53,946 nucleotides of DNA from Planctomycetota bacterium (lineage in GTDB: Bacteria; Planctomycetota; B15-G4). Shown piece after piece: positions 15,311-24,005 of the stretch (within the stretch, counting starts at the first letter, position 1; the number at the start of each line of letters is the position of its first letter). The stretch is taken from contig JAJDEQ010000217.1 of assembly GCA_029259695.1 (NCBI GenBank), positions 1-53,946 of the forward strand, in the 5' to 3' direction. The notes beneath the pieces are model-generated. The model saw nothing but the letters and a program-made list of their open reading frames with translations, did no database searches and was not told the DNA's origin. Both the position numbers and the translations under genes were made by a program.

Positions 15311-17812
15311 TCAGCGCGCGACCGGCTGGTCCTGCAGCAACGAGTAGTCGGTGATGTTGACCTTGATGACGATGATCAGGTCCGTCATCTCGTCGGCCAG
15401 GCCCTTCTCCCGGAAGAAGAAGCCCAGGAAGGGGATCTGGGAGAAGAAGGGCGACTCGGCCGTACGGTTGCGATACAGGACGTGCTTGAAGCCGCCCAGG
15501 ATCACCGAGCCGCCGTCGGGCACCACCGCGGTGGTCTGGGCATCCTGCACCTCGAGCTCGGGGAGCTGGAACTCCACCGGGTCGGTGCCGCCACCGAGGT
15601 TGGTCTGGAAGCGACGGATCGGCCGGGTCAGGTTGGCCACGGTCGACTGCACGTCGAGCATCACGTACTTGCGGTCGAAGCTGATCGTCGGCCGCACGTC
15701 GAGCACGATGCCCTCCTGGACGATGCCGATGTTGGGGTCGGCGATGCGCGCGGCGTTGGCCACGTCCACGTCGTAGCCCTGCACGAACGACACCTGGTTG
15801 ACCACCGTCACGAAAGCTCGCTGCGTGTTGAACACGCTGACGATGGGCGAGGTGATCTCGATCGCGTTCACGCTCTTCTCGACGAGGTTGAGCACGATGT
15901 TGATCTGCGTGTCGTCGAGGATCGTGAACTGGAACGCGCCGCCACCCACGGTGCTGAGCAGTGAGCCGAGCGGGTTCTGGAAGAAGTTCTCGACTGCGGC
16001 GCTGTAGAACTGGTCGTCGTCGTCGTAGAAGATGCCGGCGTTGGGGTTGCCCGAGCCGTCGCCGAAGTTGTCGAGGCCCTGGGTGTTGACCGGGTCGACG
16101 TCGTCGAGGATCTGCTCGTCGCCCAACTGCCCGCCGGGGCCGAGGCCGCGCAGGTCGGTGCCGATCTCCTCGATGAACCCGTCGACCAGCGCGAAGAAGC
16201 GCGTCTCGAGGGTGACCATGCTGGTGGAGAAGCGGCGCAGGTCGTTGAGGAACGCGGCGACCTTGCGCTGGGTCTCCGGCGTGTGGATCACCAGCAGGTT
16301 GTTGTTGTCCAGGAAGTCGATGTTGAACGAGTCGGACTCGTCCCAGGAGTCGCGCTCGATGTTCTCGCGCACGAGGTTGAGGATCTCTTCCGGCGGGATC
16401 AGCTGCACCTGGTCCAGTTCGGAGCTGAAGATCGTCGTCTCGTTGTCATCGCCGGCCTCACCGGGCAGCGGGATGTCGCGGATGTTGGTGCCCTTGAAGT
16501 CGGTGATCGGGAAGGTCAGGTCCTGGATGTTGTGCACCCGGACGACGGCGTCTCCCTGGGCCTTCTCCTGCTTGGTGATGTAGACGCGACCGTTGCGGAT
16601 GGTCCACGCCAACTCGTCGCCGACCTGCTCGGTGAGGATGTTCAGCAGGGACTCGACGGGCAGGTTGCGCAGGCCCGAGAGGTTGACCAGTTCGGCCGCG
16701 TCGTCGAGCTCGGTGGCGACCTCAGGGTCGACGGAGACCGGGACTCCGCTGGCGAAGTAGATGTTGTTGGCCACCTGGGTCAGGGTCATGTCCGTGAAGT
16801 CGGCGTCCATGCGCTTGGAGCGCAGCTCCGCCTCGAGCGCCATGACCTCGGGGTCCTGCGGCAGGCTGAGGCCGTTGCCGCGCTTGGCGGTGATCTCGGC
16901 CCAGTGCTCGGGGTCGGGGTTGGTCAGGATGTCGTCGTACGGGACGCGCACCGACTCCATCGACTCGCGCCAGCGGCGGAACTCCTCCTTGCGGTCGCGG
17001 ATCGCCTCGCGCGAGGCGTACTCGCGGCTGGCATCCCGTGCCGCGTCGAGCATCTCGATCGCCTGCGGGTTGTAGCGGTCTTCGCGCAGCACGGCTTGGG
17101 CCAGTTCCTCGGCCGACTGGAAGTCGTCCCGGATGAAGTGGTCCGCCGCGGAGTCGAGCATGCGCGTGAGCCGCTCGTCGCGCTGGCTGTTGATGCGCTG
17201 TTCCTCGGCGTGCAGCTGCTGGTAGGCCTGCTCCTGCCGATCGCGCAGCAGACTGTCGAAGCCCAGCGTGGCCTGCGACTCGGCGTTGGCCAGCAACTGG
17301 CGGGCGCGCGGTTCGACGTCGGACCAGTCGATCTCGTTGCGGGTCCACTCGATGCGCTGGACCACGCCGCGGCTCAGTGTCACGGCGCGCTCGAAGTCCT
17401 CCACAGCGAGGGCCCGCTCGGTGTCGCTCAGGTCCTGCAACGCCTGCACCTTCATCTGCTGGCGATGGGCCTTGTAGCGATCGGCGGCCGAGAGGCTCAG
17501 CGTGGCGGCCTCGGCCTGCGGACGTCCCAGCATCGTCTGCACCTGGCGCAGGTAGTCGAGCACGATGCGGTTCTTGGGGTCGATGTCCCGGGCCTTGACG
17601 AGTTCGCGCTCCGCACGCTCGAAGTCGAGCCGCGCCTCGAACGCGCGGGCGTTCGACATGTAGCGTTGAACCAGCACGAAGGTCTTCTGGGCCAGCAGGT
17701 CGCGGCGTGCGCGCTCGGTGCTGACCGGGTCGCTCTGAGCGCGCGGTGCGGCGCAGAGGAACCCCAGTGCGAGGATCGCGCACCAGGTGCTCAGCCGGTG
17801 GAATCGGTTCAT
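15311..17812 (-). CDS. TPR-containing secretin-family protein (secretin 2)
   Basis: Secretins are outer-membrane ring channels. This 833-residue protein has a signal peptide (about 1-25), TPR-like helical repeats and a charged helical region (about 40-300), an STN/N0-like domain (about 333-415), an N1-like domain (about 475-530) and a secretin core (about 532-822). The core has the typical stretch AVVPDGGSVILGGF...IPFLGFFFREKG near the C-terminus. The ATG at 17812 is favoured by a strong AAGGAGGA just upstream and by the signal peptide; frames extending to 17965 are rejected. It resembles the secretin at 23977-27003 in domain order. It lies last in the motor-secretin block, 185 bases after the second exbD. 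Confidence 0.87.
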   Translation of the reverse strand: MNRFHRLSTWCAILALGFLCAAPRAQSDPVSTERARRDLLAQKTFVLVQRYMSNARAFEARLDFERAERELVKARDIDPKNRIVLDYLRQVQTMLGRPQAEAATLSLSAADRYKAHRQQMKVQALQDLSDTERALAVEDFERAVTLSRGVVQRIEWTRNEIDWSDVEPRARQLLANAESQATLGFDSLLRDRQEQAYQQLHAEEQRINSQRDERLTRMLDSAADHFIRDDFQSAEELAQAVLREDRYNPQAIEMLDAARDASREYASREAIRDRKEEFRRWRESMESVRVPYDDILTNPDPEHWAEITAKRGNGLSLPQDPEVMALEAELRSKRMDADFTDMTLTQVANNIYFASGVPVSVDPEVATELDDAAELVNLSGLRNLPVESLLNILTEQVGDELAWTIRNGRVYITKQEKAQGDAVVRVHNIQDLTFPITDFKGTNIRDIPLPGEAGDDNETTIFSSELDQVQLIPPEEILNLVRENIERDSWDESDSFNIDFLDNNNLLVIHTPETQRKVAAFLNDLRRFSTSMVTLETRFFALVDGFIEEIGTDLRGLGPGGQLGDEQILDDVDPVNTQGLDNFGDGSGNPNAGIFYDDDDQFYSAAVENFFQNPLGSLLSTVGGGAFQFTILDDTQINIVLNLVEKSVNAIEITSPIVSVFNTQRAFVTVVNQVSFVQGYDVDVANAARIADPNIGIVQEGIVLDVRPTISFDRKYVMLDVQSTVANLTRPIRRFQTNLGGGTDPVEFQLPELEVQDAQTTAVVPDGGSVILGGFKHVLYRNRTAESPFFSQIPFLGFFFREKGLADEMTDLIIVIKVNITDYSLLQDQPVAR

Positions 17813-17868
17813 GACGTCGTTTCCTCCTTCGCACCCGCCCGGAGGCCAGCGTGTCCGGGGTCTTCCTG

Positions 17869-17890
17869 CCCAGGGTTCTTCGGCCCTGGG
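17869..17890. terminator. Hairpin between exbD-2 and secretin 2
   Basis: CCCAGGG (17869-17875) pairs with CCCTGGG (17884-17890) over an 8-base loop in the 185-bp gap upstream of the secretin 2 gene. The same gap contains short repeats around GGGTTCTTC. The hairpin may attenuate or process the message between the two genes; no T-run is present. Confidence 0.35.
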
Positions 17891-17997
17891 TTCTTCCTGT
17901 CCCGCCACGTCCCGTGGGACCTGTCCTGTGACCCCCGTCGCGCCTGCATCGGGGAGCCGGAACACGGGGGGGAGAAGGGGGCGGAGGTTAGCATGGA

Positions 17998-18453
17998 CTA
18001 TTGCTCGAAGGCTATGCCCGCGAAGGTGATGTCGGTCATGTTGGCAGCCACTGCCGCATCGACCACTTTGATCACCTGCTCGTAGTTGACGCCGACCTGC
18101 GGGTAGAGGGTGGACTTGAGCTCGTCGTCGGCGCTCCGCATCGCCCTCAGCTTCTGGGTGAAGGCGTCCAGGCTGGGCATCCGCTGGTTGTTGACGATCA
18201 CCTGGATGCCGTAGTGCGGGGCGCCCGCACCCCGGCTGGGGTCCTTGACGATCCCGATCTCGACCTTCTCCAGCAGGTCGTCCACCGGCGCCGAGTTCAC
18301 GCCCACGTCCTTGGGCAGGAAGGTCGGCAGCTTGCCCTCGAGCACTTTGAACTTCAGCGTCACCAGGAAGAAGATCAGCAGCAGGAAGACCACGTCGATC
18401 ATCGGCGTGAGCTCCATGGGGACTTCTTCGATCTCGGCTCTCTTGCGTGCCAT
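17998..18453 (-). CDS. ExbD/TolR family protein (second copy)
   Basis: ExbD/TolR subunits sit as a dimer inside an ExbB/TolQ pentamer and carry the proton-responsive aspartate. Here it is in LTPMIDVVFLLLIFF (about residues 15-29) at the start of the single membrane helix. A periplasmic domain of about 110 residues follows, ending ITFAGIAFEQ. The gene starts 12 bases after the other exbD. Its periplasmic domain is clearly different from that of its neighbour, so the two are not recent duplicates and may form a heterodimer. Confidence 0.92.
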   Translation of the reverse strand: MARKRAEIEEVPMELTPMIDVVFLLLIFFLVTLKFKVLEGKLPTFLPKDVGVNSAPVDDLLEKVEIGIVKDPSRGAGAPHYGIQVIVNNQRMPSLDAFTQKLRAMRSADDELKSTLYPQVGVNYEQVIKVVDAAVAANMTDITFAGIAFEQ

Positions 18454-18465
18454 GGGGTCGCGCTC

Positions 18466-18921
18466 CTACTGCTCGTTCTCGGCGGCGGCCAGCTCGATCT
18501 TGTAGATGCGGATACCCGCTTCGCCGCAGATGCGCATGATCTTCTGGATGTGCTTGAACTCGGTGACCTTGTCGGCGCGGATCAACAGCGGGCGCTCGGA
18601 GATCCCGTCGACGATCTCGCCCTTGCGCACCTCGAACGAGAGGTAGTTGCGCAGGGCGTCGAGGGCGATCGTCTCGTCGAGCGTGGGGTACTCCTCACGC
18701 TTGATCTCGATCTCTCCGCCCTTGAGCACGTTGATGATCATGCGCCCGTCCTGCATCTTGTCTTCGACCGCGTTGTTGGCCTGGGGCAGCTCGATGTCGG
18801 CGAGGTCCTGCTGCGTCAGGTCGGTCACGATCATGAAGAAGATGATCATCAGGAAGACGACGTCGATCATCGGCGTGAGGTCGAGTTCGACCTCGGTGCC
18901 TTGCGTGCGCTTCTTGGCCAT
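18466..18921 (-). CDS. ExbD/TolR family protein (first copy)
   Basis: This 151-residue subunit has a short charged cytoplasmic N-terminus, the membrane helix LTPMIDVVFLMIIFFMI with the essential aspartate, and a periplasmic domain ending in KIMRICGEAGIRIYKIELA, where the region ADKVTEFKHIQKIM matches the usual ExbD fold. It lies 64 bases downstream of exbB, with a hairpin in the gap, and just before the second exbD. Together with ExbB it should form a PMF-driven motor; the target of the motor is inferred to be the secretin complex encoded around it. Confidence 0.93.
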   Translation of the reverse strand: MAKKRTQGTEVELDLTPMIDVVFLMIIFFMIVTDLTQQDLADIELPQANNAVEDKMQDGRMIINVLKGGEIEIKREEYPTLDETIALDALRNYLSFEVRKGEIVDGISERPLLIRADKVTEFKHIQKIMRICGEAGIRIYKIELAAAENEQ

Positions 18922-18948
18922 CGTCGGGGCTCCTCGAGGGGCCGTCGT

Positions 18949-18977
18949 CGATCGTCACCGCCGGGCGGCGACGATCG
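18949..18977. promoter_or_regulatory. Strong hairpin between exbB and exbD
   Basis: CGATCGTC (18949-18956) pairs with GACGATCG (18970-18977), and the enclosed bases CCGCC/GGCGG extend the stem after one mismatch. It sits in the 64-bp gap between exbB and the first exbD. A stem here could lower downstream expression or protect the exbB message, which would suit the 5:2 ExbB:ExbD ratio known for these motors. That role is inference. Confidence 0.45.
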
Positions 18978-18985
18978 CACGGGAA

Positions 18986-19711
18986 TCAGCTGCGCGGGCG
19001 GAAGCGCTCGAACAGGTCTTCCACGACCGCAGCGATTTCTAGCGAGTAGGTGACCACCCGGTTACGGAGGAAGACGAAGGCGGCCGTCACGGGCACGGCC
19101 ACGATCAGGCCGAGCAGGGTGGTGATCAGGGCGCCGGAGATGGCGCCGGCCATCTCGTCCGGCTTGGCCGCACCGCCCGAGGCCGCGATGATGTCGAAGG
19201 CCCCGATCATGCCGTTGACGGTACCCATCAGTCCGAGCATGGGGGCCACGCCGGCGATCAGCGACAGCCAGCTCAGCCGCGCGTGCAGCTTGATCGTCTC
19301 TTCCTCGACCATCTCCTCGAGCGACTTCTCCATCGCGTCGAAGGATGCGTTCAGCTTGGGCAGACCCGCCGCCACCACGTTGGTGAAGTAGGACGGCTCC
19401 GTCTCGCACAGCTCGATGGCCTCCTGGAACTCGTTGGCCTCGAACAGCGCCTCCACCTCGTCGATGATCTCGGGCGGCGCGAGCTGATCCTTCCGCATGG
19501 CCAGCACCTCCTTGATGATCAAGGTGAGTGCGACCACCGACAGCGCGATGATCAGCAGGCCGATCTTGCCGGCGTTGGTGAAGAACTCCTCGAGCTGCGA
19601 CGGGCCGGCCACCGGAGCGGCTGCCGCGCCGTCATCGCCGTCCTGGCCCAGCGCGATCGGCGCAAGGCAGGCCAGCGCCACGAGGAAGATGAGCAGGAAC
19701 TTGGTCTTCAT
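18986..19711 (-). CDS. ExbB/TolQ/MotA family proton channel protein
   Basis: ExbB/TolQ proteins form the pentameric channel part of PMF-driven motors. The 241-residue protein starts with a cleavable-looking signal (FLLIFLVALACLAPIALG) followed by an acidic linker, then a first membrane helix (about 50-70), a cytoplasmic domain, and two helices forming the conserved block LSLIAGVAPMLGLMGTVNGMIGAFD and ISGALITTLLGLIVAVPVT. The extra signal peptide is common in ExbB of planctomycetes and some other phyla. The neighbours are two exbD genes downstream and TPR genes upstream. Confidence 0.94.
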   Translation of the reverse strand: MKTKFLLIFLVALACLAPIALGQDGDDGAAAAPVAGPSQLEEFFTNAGKIGLLIIALSVVALTLIIKEVLAMRKDQLAPPEIIDEVEALFEANEFQEAIELCETEPSYFTNVVAAGLPKLNASFDAMEKSLEEMVEEETIKLHARLSWLSLIAGVAPMLGLMGTVNGMIGAFDIIAASGGAAKPDEMAGAISGALITTLLGLIVAVPVTAAFVFLRNRVVTYSLEIAAVVEDLFERFRPRS

Positions 19712-19763
19712 GAGCGGGGTTCTCGTTGAAAGGACGAGCGGATCAGGGGGAGGGACCGGGGGA

Positions 19764-20927
19764 TCACCGAGACTGGGCCAGCCGCGCCCAGCGACTGTCC
19801 GGGTAGCGCGAAGTCACCTCGTCGAAGTATTTCCTGGACAGCATGGCACCGTTGTTCTCCTTGCCCTGTTCGGCCAGCTCCTCGGTGCAACGGCCGAGGT
19901 AGTACAGGGCGCGGGCGTGCTCGTCGGGCACGCCCGCAGCGGTTACAGCGACTTGTGCGAAGCCGAGCTGGGCTTCCTTGTAGCGATTGCCGGCGAGGAA
20001 GTCGCACTCGGCCAGACCGTTCGTGGCGGCGGAGGCCACGGCGACGTTGTCGCCGCCGTCGTTCTGCAGCCGCTGGTAGAAGCTGCGCGCCTGGTCGATC
20101 TTGCCGTCGGCCAGCAGGCAGCTTCCCGCCCCGACGCGCGCCCGCAGGCCGAGGCCGTCGAGCTCCGGCACGAGGTCGCCGCGGGTGCCCACCTGGGCCT
20201 TGCCCAGTTCGGCGTTCTGTTCCGCCTCGGCGAACTGCTCGCTGGCCTTGCGCGTGTCGCCGGCCTCCAGGAACAACTCGCCCATCAGCAGCGCGGCGCG
20301 CACGCCCCAGTCGGGCGTGACCTGGCGGGCCGAGGTCATGGCCTTGAGCTGTGCCGTCGGCGCGCCGGCGTCGCTGACCGACCCGGCGGCCGCCGCGTAG
20401 CGCGCGGTGGCGAGCAGCGCCTCGGGCAGCCGGCGGTGGTCCGGGAAGCGCTGGGCGAACTGCTCCAGGATCTGCGCCGCTCGGGCGGGGCCGGCTCGGG
20501 TCCTGGCCGCGGCGTCGGCCTGCTTCAGCAGGGCCACGGCCGCCACCCAACCGGGCTCGGTGTCGTTCGCCGCGCTGCCGAAGAGGTTCACGGCGTTGTC
20601 GAGGTCGTTGTTCCCCAGGGCGCTGGCGGCCGCCTCGAAGGCATCCGAGCCGCGGCCGTAGCTGACCCGGATCACGTCGGGGGTGGGGACGCTGCGATCG
20701 CGGTTGCGCTGGCGCAGCGTGACCTCGGTCAAGGTCTCGGACACGATCACCACGTTGCTGTGGGTGACCGGGGCTTCGCCCGCACGCGCTACTTCCACGA
20801 AGCCCTGTTGCGCCTGGAGCGGGCCCGCCGTCCCGAGGCTCGCGACGGCGGCCAGGATGAGGCACGCCGCAGCGCGCGTCCGGACGGACACTCGCGCCGA
20901 CACGTCGACAGAGTTGAGCGCGTTCAC
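19764..20927 (-). CDS. Exported TPR protein
   Basis: The protein has 387 residues from the GTG at 20927, preceded by GGGAG with six bases between; an ATG 51 bases earlier would bury the signal peptide. After the signal (AACLILAAVASLGTAGPLQAQ) come an N-terminal beta-rich stretch (about 35-75) and then TPR-like helical pairs to the end, including the closing repeat YFDEVTSRYPDSRWARLA, which resembles the YbgF/CpoB type of TPR. CpoB-like proteins work with Tol-Pal motors, which fits the ExbB/ExbD genes directly downstream (52 bases). The function here is inferred from this context. Confidence 0.78.
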   Translation of the reverse strand: MNALNSVDVSARVSVRTRAAACLILAAVASLGTAGPLQAQQGFVEVARAGEAPVTHSNVVIVSETLTEVTLRQRNRDRSVPTPDVIRVSYGRGSDAFEAAASALGNNDLDNAVNLFGSAANDTEPGWVAAVALLKQADAAARTRAGPARAAQILEQFAQRFPDHRRLPEALLATARYAAAAGSVSDAGAPTAQLKAMTSARQVTPDWGVRAALLMGELFLEAGDTRKASEQFAEAEQNAELGKAQVGTRGDLVPELDGLGLRARVGAGSCLLADGKIDQARSFYQRLQNDGGDNVAVASAATNGLAECDFLAGNRYKEAQLGFAQVAVTAAGVPDEHARALYYLGRCTEELAEQGKENNGAMLSRKYFDEVTSRYPDSRWARLAQSR

Positions 20928-21116
20928 GACGCTCTCCCGGGGGGCTGGACTCACGCGCGCCTGAGCAGGGCGGCGCATTCTAGGCGTGGCTTCAGATGTG
21001 ATCAATCGATGCCCCTTGGGTGCCGTCTGCCTCTCGGCGATCGGCGGCCCCGGAGGGCGACGATCGGCGCTCGGGACGGGTCGCGGTGGTTCGGGTGGTC
21101 GCGCCGGAGCGAGCGG

Positions 21117-24005
21117 TCACTCGTTCGTGGGCAGCTTCCGGTCCAGGTAGCGGAAGTAGTTCTTGAAGTGGTCTTCGTATCGCAGCTCGGCGGCCAGTCC
21201 TTCCTGGGTCGACTGGTCGTACTCGGGCGTGGAGAGGCGCTGGCTGTCGAGCACCTTGCGCGCCTCGATCGTGGCCTGGCTGTTGGACGCCCCCTGGCGG
21301 TACTTGCTGTAGATCGCGCCCAGCTTGGCTTCCCACCAGATGCGCTCGTACTTGTTGTTCTGGTTGACGCCCTTGTAGAGCCGCAGCCACAGGTTGTAGG
21401 CCTCGTCGTACTCGCCCGCGCCGGGCACCTCGATGATCTGGCCGCTGTCGTCGGTGTCCAGCCAGCCCCCGAGGCTGCGGGCGGCGCCGCGCAGGATCGC
21501 CCGGTCGGGGTTGCGACTCACCAGGTCGGTCCAGTACGGGCGGCTGCGCCCGAACTTCGACTGGCAATCGAGGGACCTGGCGAGGCCGATGCGCGCTTCG
21601 TCGAGGTCGTCGTCGTCCAGCTTCGCATCGAAGCTCTTGATCGCCGTCTCGTAGCAGCGCTCGGCGTCCTCACAGCGGTCGACGCGCAGGAACCAGTCGC
21701 CCGTGGCGAGCAGGTTCACGAAGCTGCCGAAACCGTCGAGTTCACAGTAGGCCCACATGTGCTCGGCGGCGAGTTCGAGCAGCCGCAACTCGTCGGCCTC
21801 GTCTCCCGCGTCGGCGGCCGCCTGGGCTGCGTCGCGGTAGCTGCGCGCCACCTTGTTGGTGCCCAGCAGCAGGTAGGTCGGGCGTTCGGTGAACTCCCGC
21901 AGTGCCTCGAGTGCCGCTTCGCCGTCGGTCGGACGGTCGGCCATGGTGTGGGCCACGACGCGCTGGTACTTGACCAACTCGTGGAAGCCCGTCTGCTTGG
22001 CGAGCTGGGTCTCGAAGCCGTCCAGCAGCGCGAGCGCCTCGTCCGGACGGCCGACGTCGTCGTCCAGGAGCAACAGCGCCTTGTAGTAGATGGCCTCGGC
22101 CAGGGCCAGGTCGCGACGCGAGCGGGCGTCGTTGTTGGTGGGTTCGAGGTCGGGGTCCTGCGCGCGCGCCAGCATCTCGTCGTAGATGGCGAGGGCGCCG
22201 GTGTTGTCGCCCGCGCCGACGAGGCAGCGTCCGCGGTAGACGATGGCGCGCTCGTACGACGGAGCATCCTCGGTGACGGCCTCGAAGTCGGAGAGCGCCG
22301 TGCGGAACTCCGCCGGCGTCTTGGCTTCGTCGAAACGCTCGGTGGCCTGGGTGATGATCAGGTCGCCTTCGATCCCGAGCTCGGACAGGCGCGCGCTGGC
22401 GCCATCGCGCAGCGACTTGTCGAAGGGATCGTCGGTCTCCCGGAGTCGGCGGCGGTACATCTCGTATGTGCGCAGCGCGGCCGTCTCGCTCACGTCGCGC
22501 GGCGCGGCGTCGCGTTGTGCGGCCTCGAACAGGCGTTCGTACGCCAGGGCGGCCTCGAGGTGGCGCTTGGCGCGCTCGAGCGACTTGGCCACGCCGATCC
22601 AGGCCTCCACCGCGTGGCGCTGGCGTTCCTCGTCCGTGGTGACGTTGGCCAGGGCGAGTTGGAAGGTGTACGCGGCCTGGTCGTACTTGCCGTCCTTGTA
22701 GAAGCCCTCGCCGGCGCTGATCAGCACGCCGGGGGAGGTGCCGGTGAGCGAGCCGCCCTCGACGGCGTCGGCCAGCTTGCCGCCGGCGATCTCGCCCGCG
22801 GGGCAGCCTCGGCCGTCGTCGGCGATGAGCTTGTACAGGTCGTTGGCCTCGCGGCCGCGACCGAGGCCGGCCAGCGTGTCACCCCACTCGAGCAGCACTT
22901 CCCAGCCCTTGCAGCCGAAGGGCTGCTGCTTGGCGGCGTGCTCGGCGCGCATGAGTTCGATCGTGGCCTGGGCGCCATCGATGTCGCCGGTGTCGGCCTG
23001 CACCTCGGCCATGGCGCCCCAGCTGAAGTCCATCAGCTCGGCGATGATCGCCCGGGAGCTGGCCGGGAACGTGTCGAGGTCGGCCCAGAAGGCGATGGTC
23101 GCCTCGTCGATCACGTTCTGGTGCTGGTCGAGCGCGTCTTCGGTGTTGCCCAGTCGAGCGTGTGCGACGGCCTCGTAGTGCATGGCGTACAGCAGGGAGA
23201 TCGTGCCGGCGCCGGCTTCCCACTGGTACTCGAGCAGCAGCTCGATGGCGCGCTCGTACCGGAACGTCGGGTCGTCCTCGAGTTCGGCCCACGCGATCGC
23301 GTTGCGGCCGCGGAAGTAGTAGCTGAGTGCCCCGCGTTCGCGCAGGCTGGCGGCCTCGTCGGCGTTGTCCTCGTCGTCGAGCTGGTCGGCGCGGGACTCG
23401 CACTCGCGCAGCAGCGCGTTGTAGGTCTCGTCGGCGTCCTTGAAGTCGGTGGTCGCGTCGTCGCGCAGGCGGTCATCCGTCCGTCCGCCGTCGTTCCAGC
23501 TCCGGGCGCGCAGCTTGCCGCGCTCGTGGTGGATCTCGGCCAGGTCCTGGAGTGCGTCCGGGCGGCGCTCGTGGAAGGAGAAGACACCGCCGGCCTTGCC
23601 CCACTCGTCGAGGTGACCGATGGCGGTGGTGAGGTGCCCGATGCGAGCGGTCTCGTCGGCGGTGCTCTCCGACGCGCGCTTGTAGATCAGGCCGCGCGTG
23701 TGCGAGACACGCCCCTCGAGGTCGGTACTGAGCGACGCACCGTCGACCGTTGCCAGGACCTCGTTCGCCAGGGTGAAGTAGCGATAACGCGCGAGGTTCT
23801 CGGCGAAGCGGATGTCATCGCGCGCCAGATCCTCGGCCGCGTCGACCGGGGGCGGCCCGGCGACCGGCGGGGGCGCCAGGGCCCTCGGTGCCGGCGCCGC
23901 GACGGCCAGCGAGATCAGGCCGGCGAGGGCGGGACGGAGCAGGGCACTCCCGCGCGCGACGGGGTGTGCAGCGCGGTTACTTCGCGAATCCGAGGACTGG
24001 TTCAT
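21117..24005 (-). CDS. Large exported TPR protein
   Basis: This 962-residue protein has an N-terminal export segment (LLRPALAGLISLAVAAPAPRALA) followed by a short proline-rich stretch and then almost entirely helical repeats of TPR type, with many Y/A/L positions of the 34-residue pattern, for example EALALLDGFETQLAKQTG. It has no visible catalytic motif. The ATG at 24005 overlaps the 3' end of the upstream secretin gene by 29 bases, so co-translation is likely. It is probably a periplasmic scaffold of the secretin-motor assembly; that role is inferred from position and repeat type. Confidence 0.82.
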   Translation of the reverse strand: MNQSSDSRSNRAAHPVARGSALLRPALAGLISLAVAAPAPRALAPPPVAGPPPVDAAEDLARDDIRFAENLARYRYFTLANEVLATVDGASLSTDLEGRVSHTRGLIYKRASESTADETARIGHLTTAIGHLDEWGKAGGVFSFHERRPDALQDLAEIHHERGKLRARSWNDGGRTDDRLRDDATTDFKDADETYNALLRECESRADQLDDEDNADEAASLRERGALSYYFRGRNAIAWAELEDDPTFRYERAIELLLEYQWEAGAGTISLLYAMHYEAVAHARLGNTEDALDQHQNVIDEATIAFWADLDTFPASSRAIIAELMDFSWGAMAEVQADTGDIDGAQATIELMRAEHAAKQQPFGCKGWEVLLEWGDTLAGLGRGREANDLYKLIADDGRGCPAGEIAGGKLADAVEGGSLTGTSPGVLISAGEGFYKDGKYDQAAYTFQLALANVTTDEERQRHAVEAWIGVAKSLERAKRHLEAALAYERLFEAAQRDAAPRDVSETAALRTYEMYRRRLRETDDPFDKSLRDGASARLSELGIEGDLIITQATERFDEAKTPAEFRTALSDFEAVTEDAPSYERAIVYRGRCLVGAGDNTGALAIYDEMLARAQDPDLEPTNNDARSRRDLALAEAIYYKALLLLDDDVGRPDEALALLDGFETQLAKQTGFHELVKYQRVVAHTMADRPTDGEAALEALREFTERPTYLLLGTNKVARSYRDAAQAAADAGDEADELRLLELAAEHMWAYCELDGFGSFVNLLATGDWFLRVDRCEDAERCYETAIKSFDAKLDDDDLDEARIGLARSLDCQSKFGRSRPYWTDLVSRNPDRAILRGAARSLGGWLDTDDSGQIIEVPGAGEYDEAYNLWLRLYKGVNQNNKYERIWWEAKLGAIYSKYRQGASNSQATIEARKVLDSQRLSTPEYDQSTQEGLAAELRYEDHFKNYFRYLDRKLPTNE

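Noticed and set aside
17813..17965. Upstream extension of secretin 2
   Set aside because: It passes through a hairpin and short repeats, and the ATG at 17812 has a strong ribosome-binding sequence followed by a signal peptide.
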